Source: Mycteria americana (taxonomy: Eukaryota > Chordata > Aves > Ciconiiformes > Ciconiidae). Taken from it: a stretch of 64,000 nt of DNA. Shown here in pieces: positions 13,195-23,140 of this stretch. The translations under genes and the position numbers were made by a program. The DNA lies in the NCBI RefSeq assembly GCF_035582795.1, contig NC_134368.1, positions 7,169,501 to 7,233,500 on the forward strand, written 5' to 3'. Below the pieces are notes generated by a model. That model was not told where the DNA came from. It saw only the letters and a list, made by a program, of their open reading frames with translations, and did not search any database. Positions within the stretch are counted from its first letter, which is position 1. The number at the start of each line of letters is the position of its first letter.

Positions 13195-16100
13195 CTGAAA
13201 AGGAAAGAAAAGCAAGAAAACTTTTGATGTAAGCAAGCCCTGAGCTGGAGATGCTGCAGGAGCAAAGGGAGAAGTGATGCTCCAGTCCCTGATGTTCCCG
13301 ACCACGGCTGTCCTTACCCATCCGGCTGCGAGTAGTGGTAGTGAGCAGCCACGGCAGAGTGGGGACACAGCAGGTAGCGGTTTTCATCCCAGCAGCGCCG
13401 CATGGCTTGCACGATGTCCTCATCGGAGGCCGAGCATGAGCACAGGGTCTCGGAGAGCTGCGGCCCCAGGGAAAACGGGGAGGTCTGCGCAGGGCATCAT
13501 CGCCCAACGCCTTCCCAGCCGGGCTTGTGCAACGGGCACTCAGCAAAGCAATTCAAAATAAGGAGTCTGGAGGATGGGGCTCCCCAGGGACCGAAGGAAA
13601 AGAGATTGCTGCTGCAGCCAGGGGATGAGGCACTGCTGGAAATGGCCATGGGGCCAGGGAACAAGCAAGGGGTTTCCATCCCCAGGTGCCAGGAGCATGG
13701 GTGGAGAGGAGCCGAGACTCAGCTCCTCAGCTCCGCGCTGCTATTTGCATGCTCCGAGGGAGTTTCTGAGGGCTTGTAAAACCCACCTCAGTGTAATAGC
13801 TCTTCTTGCTTTTAATAATGTATTTTTGTATTATTTATTTCGCTGCTGTGCAAGCAGGAGTGGGCGCCGGGCAAAGGATGCTCAGTGGGGGACAGCGTGT
13901 GTTGGATGGGAAGAGGCAGGACCTTGCACCTGGCCCAAAGAGCCTTGCAACTCAAACATTTGGTTTTTTCCCTCTGCTTTGTGTTCGTGCTCCCATTTGC
14001 CACAACACCCAGCCTGAATTGCAGCACCAAACCCAGCAGACGCACTCCCAAAAGTCACGCTGGGTTTGTGCCGGCACCCGCTGCACGATGCCTCGGTGCA
14101 CGGCCAATGCTGACACTGGAATGGCCAAGGAAAGGGTGGTTGCATATTCTACTTAAATAATTGTAGGCAGTTTTTAGTCAAAGAAGAAAGAGGTTTCTTT
14201 TTAAAAATATAATTAAAAAGGGTTTTTTAACATCTCCATGCACACCCGCTGATATAAAACTCCTGTGGCCTCACACTTAAATTTTTGGTTGGCAACTCTC
14301 CACTATAATTTTTTATTCTGAAAATGAGTTGCAAACAACCGGTAGCATCTCCTTACACACACGCACACACACACGTGGTGCCACATGCGTGAGGAACTGA
14401 CCTTTCTGTGCAAATCCTCTGGCAGCTTAAGGCTTTTCGACACGCTGAATCGCTCCATCAGTGTTTTTGTCAGGTGGCTGTCAGAGCCTGAGAGCAGCCA
14501 GAGGATCCTCTCCACGTTGTAAGGCTCCTGCAATAACAAGGCAATAGGTGAGGAGCAGAAATTCAAGCATCTGTCTTAGGGGGAGAGCACCTGTGTGGAT
14601 TCTCTGATGTCTAATTAGGGTTGAAGTCCTACTGCCATCAATTTTTTTGTGGAGGCTGGGGTGGGCTTTGTGTCTTCCCCCTGCACACTTACATTCCAAG
14701 ACAAGTCTTTGGGAACCCAATGTCCTTCAGACCTCTGACCTGTCAGAGCAGTCTGGCAGTGACCATCAGATTAAAAAACCTTAATGAAGGGACAACTGAT
14801 AAATCGACGGTGTGACCACATCTGTATAATCACCTTGAGGAACCCAGGCTAATAACACACCAGGTATTTGAGAACCAGAAATATCCAGCTGTTTACTTAG
14901 TGTTGCAGATGCTGCTGTGAGTCACCCAGCTCCCGCATGACTTAATGAGACACCAGCTCCCTGCAGGGCTGACTGATAATCTTTATGAACATACAAGGCA
15001 CATATAGGGCCTGACCGGCCTGCATGGCTATGTAGCAATCGGTGTTGCAACACTGCAGCAAAACTCGGTGCAAGACCACACAGGAGGGTCCCAAACTAAT
15101 TTCACCGCTCACTGTCTCATTCCCGCACGCTCACAAGCACCAAGAAACATTCATCCAGGTCGTTTGGCCGAGATACCTTGTAGGGACAGACAGGACAAGG
15201 GGCACCGGCTACCGAGTCCTCATCACATCTCCTGGGTTCAAGTGCTGGTTTCGGATGAGCTCTTTATACCTTTTAGCAGCTGGCAGTGGCTGTGACCTTT
15301 TGTCTCTCCATCCTGGCCTACTTCAGCGAGTCATCAGGACTTACTCAGCCTTTCATGTCCTTATCTGGGTGGCTCATGGCCCCAGTCCTGTTCTTCATCT
15401 TCCCACCATCATCTCCCAGAGCCTCCAGCCTGTAAACTTCAGTCTAGTCTGAGCGTAGCCTGCCCTTTGCTTTAGGCTGTCCCCTGTTTTAGGCTGTCCT
15501 CTGCTTCCCAACCTGGCTGACTTGAGAAGCTATGTGTCAGCATGCCTGGACTTCGATGACCTGCTACTGGAGGTGCCTCCAGCACCATCTTCCTGACACC
15601 CCCTCTCCTGTCCTTCCTTCTGCTACTCGCACATCCAGACCTTCCCCTTCACCCTCCATTTGTACCAGCCTTATGGTTTCCACTACAGATCACTACATTG
15701 ATACCAGTAAGTCAAACTGGGCCACGACACTGGTGCAAGCACTGGCCTTGCCATTTAAGTTATTAGCCAGCTCTCTGGTCTGGTTTTGTCCCATGCCACT
15801 AGAGTTGTCCAGGAGAATGTTGGGGCCCAGTTTGGAGGATAAGTCATGCTGGGGACTGTTCCCAAGGAAAGTTTTGGCATGTGGACGTGAGCTGCATGGT
15901 GCTTCCTGACCTCAGGGCCAGAGAACAGCCCCAGGATGGCTTTAGGTACTGCAAAGACACAGCGTCTGCTGTGATTCTCCTGGGATTGCTCCTTACAAGG
16001 CTCATCCACACTAGACTTTCTGCTTTACCTTCAACTCTTCAGTTAGCGTCTAACTGGAAAGTTTTCTCTGCTTTAGCTTAGTCTGCAGAAGAGGCAACCT

Positions 16101-19100
16101 AAAGAGGTCATGCACTCTTCATCCTTGAAGGTTTCCAGCGCCCAACTGGATAAAGCCCTGAGCAACCCGGTCTCACCTGAAGGCTGACCCTGCTTTGAGC
16201 AGGTTCCAAGTAGAGACCTCCTGAATTCCCCTCCGGCATGAATGATCTATTGAGCTATGGAAATACTTGCATGGATGTTTCAGATGTGAGCTGAACAATA
16301 CAGCCATGGAGAGGGATGTGCAGAGGGATACACCCATCCAGCTGCTCGGGAATCTCTGGACATCACCTCGCCCGGCTGCCTTCCCTCATGATCCCAAAGT
16401 CTGGCACATGCTTAGGTGCCTCAGCAGACCAGTGCTACTGAAGGGACATGGGCGAAGAGAGAAGCCCAGCTACCTTTGAGCTCTGAGGAGCCCCACAAAT
16501 TCACGCCTCAGGTGGAAAGTCAAGCTGCAGACCATAGCAGCCTGGTGATAGGGGCATAATGACTTACTGACTGCAAAGCATGGCAGTTCCTCCAGGCTCC
16601 CAGGTCCTCCCAATGTGTTTGAACAGTTTTTGGAAAATCCAGGTAGCTTAAGGCCACAGTGATACAACACCAAGTGTTTCACACTTTGGTCACTTGTTTG
16701 GAAGCAGATCTAGTCCCTGTGGATCACAGGGTAGGTATGAAATGGGAGATATTTGCTTCCAGGTGTTTGGTTTCTGTACCTCCATGACTTTTCATTTCTG
16801 AGTCCTTTGCTTGCCTGCTGAGACTTGTTCTGCTCTGAGCAAGCTGCAGATGGCCGTAGATGAGGCATTTCTTTTGGGTTTCCCTACCTTCTTCCTGGTC
16901 TCTTTCTCTTGCTCTTGGTGGAGCCTTTCAGAAGCATCAACAAGCCCTTGAGACATGATGGGATTTATAATTTTCTAAGAAGTGTCACATTTTGAGAAAA
17001 CATCCCTCTCTTGCTAACCTTGCACATAATGAAACCCCAGAAACCCAGCATTTAACGATGAAGATTACAAAGTCAAGCCCTGAAAAGTGAGGAAGAAGGT
17101 GTTTGATCTATCTCAGCTCAGCAGTCTACAGCATAAATGCTCAATATGAGTCACACCTCTTAATGCATCGCTGAGAGGCATTGCCAGTGGCAGAATTACG
17201 CTCTCATAAACCAAGGAGAACAGAGTACAAGGAAAAAAATTATAAAAATATACAATATTTGGTATTTTCCCATTTTGACCAATTCATTACATACCTGAAT
17301 ATCCATGGCTGATGCTAACGTAGCCTTCACGCTCTCTGACAGTGAGAAATCTCCACGTTGAACAGTCCTATGAATGATGTCATTGCTGTTAACCGCAGCA
17401 ACAAGTCGAATCGGGAGACCCATTTTCTGGGCAATACAGCCAGCTAGAAAAAAGTGAAAAAATACATGCATGCTTGATGAAGAAACATTCAAAAGAGATT
17501 TAGCAAAGAAGTCATGGTACAAATTGATTGAGCATATAGTTCAGAAGCAGCTAGAAATGGCATTCCCTAATGGACTCTGAGATATCTATCTTTAATGCTT
17601 TGGTTGAGCACCAGATTATAAAATCCTGGGACGCAATGCTCCTCCTGCCATGACAGTCCATTGAACTCCGATCCTTGCGCATCTGCAGATTTGAAGATGG
17701 ATGGGCAGGGGACCAAGAGGTCAGGCAGCTGCCATTCAAGCAAAAGAGAGGACTCTTTTGGGCTTTTACATCTTATTAATGCTGCCTCAAATGGGCAGCC
17801 TGGAAATACGGTGTGTGCAGTTGAGTGCGTCGAATCCTTTCTTGCTTTCATAAGACAGTTGTACGCCTATTTTGGGATGGAGGCAATCAAGGACTCGCAT
17901 TTAGAAGGCCAGATTATGCAATTAGGAGTGGTTCTCTCGACTGCGCGCTACCATGCAAACCAGAGTAGGACCAGGCAGGACTCCACACCTCTGTTAATGT
18001 CTCACTTAGGAAATCAGAGCCACAGTATTTTCCCTCTTTTCTGGATCAAACACATTCTGCCCTCTTCTAATGTGCCCATCCTCAAGATAGCTACAGTCAT
18101 CAAAGGGTGGTTTGGGATTTTCTGCACCTTGCAAATCATCAGTGACACCTGAATGAGTAATAACCATACATGAGTAATAAAATATAAGTGGTTCTGAAGA
18201 AATCTTACCAGAGAGTGGGTGTTTTAATAAATAGCAATACCCAGCATCTGCAAAGTGCTTTTAGTCCATAGGTCACAGCACTCTCTCTCTTCCCTATCTA
18301 ACCTATCTTTTTTCTCTTCACCTGTGATATTTCCTCCTCCTCCTGTTGGCACAACAATTTCCACCACTGGCAGCGGGGTGGTATCCAGGGACGGGGCACA
18401 CTGAAAGTAAGCATAGAAGTGGTGAGCAATCTGCACCATAATCCTAGACCAATTGACCGAATTCAAGCTCATCAGATTGTATTTTCTGGCAAAATCGACA
18501 TCAGCGAACAGTTCCTTGATCGGCTCATCGATTTCATCACTGTTCCCATGAGCTGTCAAAAGGAGAAAGGAAAGATTAGATCTGCCAACATCAGCGCATC
18601 AGGCACAAGGTATTTCTGCTCAGAAATAGGGCTAGTCTCAAACCCTGGGGTTTGCTGCGGCCAGGGGTGTCCTGAGCTGCCCGCCTGCCTCAGGGGCTGT
18701 ACGAGCCAGGGGTTGAGTAGCACCACACGGATGCCGGGTGGTTTCTGCAGACATGGCACTCTGGGCTCTTGCTTACATTAAGTATATATTTGCCAGGAAG
18801 GCAAACGCCTGCATCCCCTGTGAGATGCCAAGGTGAGACTTGGCTGAGCAGAGGAGTCCATGGGACAGCTCAAGCATCCAGCGGTGATTCCTAACGATGG
18901 GGACTGCACAGAGGTCTCCATCGTTATGGAGATGGACCAGCCATGAAGGTGAGGGGACAGAGGGAAGGGGTGACTCTCGATCCTTTTAGTGCCAAGAAAT
19001 AGTGCTGCATTCAGTGCAGCTGAACACCAACCACTTGCATAGAGGCAGCTCTGATCTGTGGCCAGGAGAAAAGGAAGCCTCGAACCACTTTTCATCAAAG

Positions 19101-20802
19101 TGGGGACGTCTGCTATAGGCTCCTGTTAGCCAGACATCTGGGCACGATAGCTATGATGGCAACAACCCAGCTGGCTGCAGCTGCTAAAGCAGCAGCCCCC
19201 TGAGGCTTTTAGGGTCATGGTTTTGACATAGCAGGGCCATAAAGTGGACAGTGCAACAGTAATACCAACCAGCAAAGACGTGGACATTGTCTTCAATGAC
19301 AGTGGTCATCTGAAGTTCCTGTATCTGGGTGCAGAACCCCTTGGGCAGCAGAACAAAGATGTCCATGTTCTTCTGCCCTCTCACGCTCTCGATGGCTGAG
19401 CTCCCCGTGTCCCCTGAAGTCCCTGTTTCAAAGTGAGGGAGAACCAAGAAAAGGAAAAAATTGACGCGTCAGTCAAACCTGCATCACTGCACTTTAAGTA
19501 AAAGATGCAGAGATGCTCTATGAGATGTTTTTGGCTAGAGCAGCCACTCTGGCATTGCCCTGAGATCACTCACTAGCCACCCATGAGGCAATACCACCCC
19601 AGGGCATCTATGGGGAGGGCCGTGGGATGATGGCTCTCAAGGTAAAGACCTGCCCAGAAGTTTTACCCCCCACAAAGAGGCATACTCACCCACCAGAATA
19701 GTGACGTGCTTCTGCTTTTTCTCCAAGAAGTACTGTAAAAACTGCCCTGTGCAGGACAAGGACAGATCCTTAAAAGCATAAGTAACCCCGTGCCACAGCT
19801 CCAAAACATTCAGCCCATCTTTCAGCCTGGACAGATGGATGATGTCCTTGTGCCTGAACCTGCTGAAGGCCCTGTCAATCAGGTCTAGAGGGAAAATGGT
19901 TAAAGGCGCTGTTAGATTGGGTACAGGAGTATTTTTCTGACCCATGGCTTCCTGCATCTGTGCTCTTCATGCTCCTGGGAAGCTTTCTGCACAACCAAAG
20001 GCTCTCAGTTGCTGGAGAGGTGACAGATATCCAACAAGTTATTCTTAGTTATTAGGAGTAAACCAGCCCGCTTTATTGTCTTCGATAGCTCTACGGTGAG
20101 AGACCCCAGGGGACACCCGACACAATCAGAGCAAACTGTGTTAAAATATAAAATACAGGAAACCCAAGTTTTATCATAACGTGCTGTTGAGACAGAGGTT
20201 GTAGCTGCCCTCTGGTGGAAGTGATAGCTGTTAAATGTTAAAAACATTAAAAATCGAATCTCAACCAGAGCGTGGAGCAGCAGAAAGCCCTGGTGGGAGG
20301 GCAGGTCTGGAGCAGTGAGCAGGACCACGGCATCAGCCATCGCTATTGCAGTCACCACAATCCCTGTTGGCAGAGAGGGGACACCTTTTCCAGAAGGTAA
20401 CAAGCCCTAGCAAGGTGACAGAGGAGAAGAGGGTACAGAAAGGAGCAGGCAATGGTGCAACAGGCTCCATTCTTTGGGGGCTGCAAAAAGGATGAGGCAA
20501 AGGCAGGCAGACGCATCTGAACGCCCCAAAATCCTCATGCACATCCCTGCAAGCAGCTCCCTGCACGGCTGAGGCTCACCGTTGAGCATGCTCCGCGGGA
20601 CCAGCTCGGCCGTGATGAAGAGGGAGCAGAGCTCCTTCACCAGCTCCCGGTAGGAGAGGCGGCTCCACCTCCGCAGGGTGTCCCCGTCCAGCGAGGGGAT
20701 GTGCTGGGGCATGAAGAGGCCCCCATCGGGTGCGTAGCCGGAGAAGAGGGCTTCCTCGAAGTCGACGGCCTCCACGCCTCCCCGCGTGCTGACGTACTCC
20801 AT
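12966..20802 (-). CDS. THNSL2: Threonine synthase-like 2, complete coding region in 8 exons
   Basis: Eight minus-strand exons (20802-20580, 19884-19690, 19422-19270, 18552-18322, 17443-17295, 14527-14402, 13457-13318, 13194-12966) join in frame to 1446 nt, or 481 residues plus TGA, close to about 484 in human. The product is a fold-type II pyridoxal-phosphate enzyme of the threonine-synthase family. Vertebrates do not make threonine, and the mammalian protein is reported to act as a catabolic phospho-lyase on O-phosphohomoserine and phosphothreonine. The PLP lysine is in YAFKDLS (K113) and the phosphate-binding glycine loop is PTGGGGN (259-265). The N-terminal domain begins MEYVSTRG, matching the family start, with the acceptor AG just five bases upstream of the ATG. 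All introns are GT-AG and all phases match across junctions. No frame-damaging change was seen, so the gene looks functional. Confidence 0.96.
13318..13457 (-). CDS. THNSL2: THNSL2 coding exon 7
   Basis: It encodes a serine- and cysteine-rich opening ([14 protein letters not shown]) then [17 protein letters not shown], a conserved C-terminal block in which the protein closes over the active site. The donor is gtaagg with the exon ending in phase 2. Confidence 0.95.
14355..14375. repeat. (CA)n microsatellite in THNSL2 intron 6
   Basis: About ten CA units with one CG interruption lie just 3' of coding exon 6 in transcript order, within 30 bp of its donor. Confidence 0.8.
14402..14527 (-). CDS. 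THNSL2: THNSL2 coding exon 6
   Basis: Exactly 42 codons in phase 0 at both ends, starting [17 protein letters not shown] and ending EDLHRK. The acceptor is ttgcag and the donor gtcagt. Confidence 0.95.
16117..16259 (+). mobile_element. Degraded CR1 LINE 3' end in THNSL2 intron 5
   Basis: The order of words matches a CR1 tail: a 'cttgaaggtttcc' segment, 'ggataaagccctgagcaacc', a 'cctgctttgagcagg' word, 'gacctcctgaa' and an eroded terminus. Many substitutions indicate an old copy. It lies antisense to the gene. Confidence 0.6.
17295..17443 (-). CDS. THNSL2: THNSL2 coding exon 5
   Basis: It encodes [32 protein letters not shown] and TLASAMDIQ. The acceptor is ttctag and the donor gtatgt, ending in phase 0. 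The next intron, 2.8 kb, is the longest in the coding part of the gene. Confidence 0.96.
18322..18552 (-). CDS. THNSL2: THNSL2 coding exon 4, with the glycine-rich PLP phosphate loop
   Basis: It encodes [24 protein letters not shown] and, near its end, [11 protein letters not shown], the loop that binds the cofactor phosphate. Human has a GAAGN version of this loop. The acceptor is gacag and the donor gtgaag. Confidence 0.96.
19270..19422 (-). CDS. THNSL2: THNSL2 coding exon 3
   Basis: It encodes [13 protein letters not shown], a strongly conserved threonine-synthase block, then [11 protein letters not shown] and IQELQMTT. The acceptor is aaacag. The donor is gttggt, weaker than the others in this gene but the only choice that restores the reading frame into exon 4 (a GCT alanine codon split across the junction). 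Confidence 0.93.
19690..19884 (-). CDS. THNSL2: THNSL2 coding exon 2, with the PLP-binding lysine
   Basis: A ctctag acceptor precedes it and a gtgagt donor follows. It encodes residues 75-139, including [16 protein letters not shown], where K113 is the expected Schiff-base lysine. It begins and ends in phase 1, so the 195-bp exon is symmetric. Skipping it would keep frame but remove the catalytic lysine. Confidence 0.96.
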
Positions 20803-20807
20803 GGGTG
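20580..20807 (-). CDS. THNSL2: THNSL2 first coding exon (residues 1-74)
   Basis: The exon starts after a ccccag acceptor at 20808-20809. The ATG is at 20802-20800, leaving 5 nt of 5' UTR in this exon, so at least one noncoding exon must lie upstream. The encoded start MEYVSTRG and the later [13 protein letters not shown] block are typical of threonine synthase N-termini. The exon ends AACG followed by gtgagc, phase 1. Confidence 0.96.
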
Positions 20808-21269
20808 CTGGGGAGGCACCGCAGTCACTGCCAGGGCCCCACTGGAAACAGCCCCGCATCCCAAGCTGACACCTCCCAAAACTTCCCATGTGGAGAGACA
20901 GAGCTCCTCAGGCAAGAAAATGCCTCTTCCCCTAAAAAATCTCACACCATAGAGAGCTAGAGCAGACAGAGCCGGCGGAGGGCACACGGCGTTTTGCAGG
21001 CAGTGGAAACGCTGCCTGAAGTTTGCACAGAGGTGGCTGGAGCCTCCTTGTCCCGCTTTCCCTGTGCCCTTCCCACCCTGCCCCGGAGACACTTCCCAGC
21101 CTGAGCAAAAGCCCTGACAGCGCAGAAGTCACTGCGCAAACACGTCATGTCCCCTGCAGGCTATTTGCAAAAGCTGCAGTTTTAAAATTAGAATAAATAC
21201 GTAAATAAAAGGAACCGACTATGCTTTTAGAGCAAGCTGATTTGGTTCTAAGGGGTTAAACTAAGGAGA

Positions 21270-21720
21270 GGATTAACTCAGTGTAGGAAGAGCTGAGCTA
21301 AATCTACCGGATTCACGCAAATCCCATCCAGCAGCCGCAGGCACTGCTGGGAGAGGCCCCCTCTTGCCCCGGTCCCGTGAACCCCCACAGCCGTTCCCAC
21401 CTGGGGCTCTCCGGCCAAGGGTGCAGCCCCTCGGCACGGCACAGCAGGGCTGCAGGCCGCTTGGCCCCACGCAGAAGCAGGAAAGCGGACAAGCAACTCG
21501 CCGCCGCTTGCGACCCAGCCACCCTCTGCACTTGTGCTCACGGAAAACTTCTCCCCGTTGCAACCCGCCGATGTTCCCCTCGCCGCAGAGCAGCTGGCAG
21601 AGGTGGCCGCCCTGCACCGAGCCTGGGAATGGGAATATGCGGGAAAGACGGAGTCGAGCTGCTCCTGGTGGTAACGGGCATCGGGGCAAGGGGCAGCGGG
21701 GACGAGCTGCAGCTGGGGAG
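21270..21720 (-). promoter_or_regulatory. THNSL2: CpG-rich probable THNSL2 promoter and noncoding first exon
   Basis: Between about 21300 and 21700 CpG dinucleotides are frequent (ccggtcccg, ctcgccgccgcttgcg, cccgccgatg, tcgccgcagag), in contrast to flanking DNA. The coding start lies 5 bp after a splice acceptor at 20807, so an upstream noncoding exon is required. A candidate donor, CCCAG followed by gtggga on the minus strand, ends at 21401. No TATA box was identified, as expected for a CpG-type promoter. The exact start site cannot be set from sequence alone. Confidence 0.4.
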
Positions 21721-21884
21721 AAATCTAGTTAAATATTAGGAGATAGCTTTTAACCGTGAGGGTGATCAAGCACAGAGCATGGAGAGCTTGCTGTCTCCAG
21801 TATAACCCCACAGAAACTCAAAACTCAACTGGGGAAGCACTGAGCCACCTGATTTAACTGTGAGGTTGGATTTAAATTTGAGAT

Positions 21885-21960
21885 TGAACCTGCTTAAAGC
21901 AGGATTTGGGTCAGAAACCTCCAGAGGTCCCTTCCAAGCAAAATCAGTCCATAATTCAGC
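21885..21960 (+). mobile_element. CR1-like 3' fragment, very degraded
   Basis: A 'cttaaagcagg-tttggg' word is followed by 'cctccagaggtcccttccaa', the signature of an eroded CR1 3' UTR. The terminal octamer repeats are lost. Confidence 0.5.
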
Positions 21961-22011
21961 TGTGCAAAGCCACGTGTTCAGCCTGCGAGGCTGGGATGTC
22001 GTAACAGCCCA

Positions 22012-22070
22012 GTCCCGCTGATGGGGAAACTGAGGCACAGGAGGGAGAGGGGACATGCGCAGGGCTGTGC
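22012..22070 (+). mobile_element. MIR/CORE-SINE-like fragment, short
   Basis: It contains gatggggaaactgaggcaca, the hallmark 3' part of MIR-type SINEs, followed by a poorly matching segment. It is too short for certainty. Confidence 0.4.
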
Positions 22071-23066
22071 AAAAAAACCTAAGCTCGCCGGTGCAGGGAA
22101 GGGATGTGCATCGCTTTCCTTACTTTTTAGTTTAATAAATAGTAAGTGTTTTTTGAAGGGCAAGGTCAGCACAGGACTGGTGGCTGTGTGGACCAGGGGT
22201 GCAGCACAGTGTGTGCTGCTGGAGCGTGTGCGGGGACTTCAGCCCAGGAAGGCAAGGTGCAGAGGTACAAAGGATAGCTGATAACAGCCAGCCGTGAGTC
22301 AGAACGCCCACGTCTGCAGTAAGGGACACATCACCTGCCAAAGCATTGGAGTCTGACCCGATGTGTTGCTTCTGGAACTCTGGCAAGTAACTGGAGCCAT
22401 GAGAAAAGTCTCTAGTAGAGAGTGGTCCAGTTCTTGCCCTGAGCACCGACATGGAAATGGGCTTTTCTACACCCAACATCTGAAAAGGACCATTACTGCA
22501 AGCTCCTCAGCAGGAGGCAGAAGCTAAATTTCAGGCTCTGGACAGAGTTGCCCATGATGGTGTTGCTCATGGTCAAACAGGGCAGCTGTAATAGAGCAGG
22601 GAAGCAAACAGCAGCCTTTTAATAATATATCTGAGCTTACCCAGTGGGCCACAGCGGTGTTAACAGTCTCCATTTTCTGACCACGTCTAGGAAATCAGCT
22701 AGAAAGGGATCTACTTACCTGTAGTTATATCACCCAACCAGCCTGCATCTCCCCACTGTCAGGAGGTCTCTGTGCCAAACGTTTCTCATCACGTCGCAAA
22801 GATGAAGCCTGAGCCACCCAAACCTGCTGTGGTCCCAGGGTCATCCCTGTACCTGCAGCCACCAGGTCCTCATGGCATATTGGTGTGTAGTGGGGTGCCG
22901 ACCCTGTAATGGGGTCCGTCCCCATCCCCGCTGCGCACCCAGGGAGTGCTGGAAAAAACAGGCAGCAGGGCAGGACCTTGCTCTTTGGGGATGGCTTGGG
23001 TTTAAATCGATGGTGAAACCTCCCCAGGGCTATCCCTGGAGTCACTGAAAGCCTCCAGGGTCACCT

Positions 23067-23140
23067 GGCCAGCTGAGGCGAGTGGCCGAATGCAGCTTTA
23101 GCTCCGTTTTGGGGACATCGGCCACTCGCCTCAGCTGGCC
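23067..23140. repeat. Perfect 23-bp inverted repeat with 28-nt loop
   Basis: Arm 1 (23067-23089) begins ggccagctgaggcgag and arm 2 (23118-23140) is its exact reverse complement, ending ctcagctggcc. The loop is 23090-23117. Both arms are GC-rich, and homology stops abruptly at each side. RNA from either strand could fold into an uninterrupted 23-bp stem. No terminal repeat, transposase or gene accompanies it. Confidence 0.9.

Noticed and set aside
19885-19957. Extension of THNSL2 exon 2 upstream to an in-frame ATG
   Set aside because: The extra codons lie before a good ctctag acceptor and have no family similarity.
20803-20889. N-terminal extension of THNSL2 to an upstream ATG at 20889
   Set aside because: The extension crosses a ccccag splice acceptor and is intronic. 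The ATG at 20802 matches the family start.
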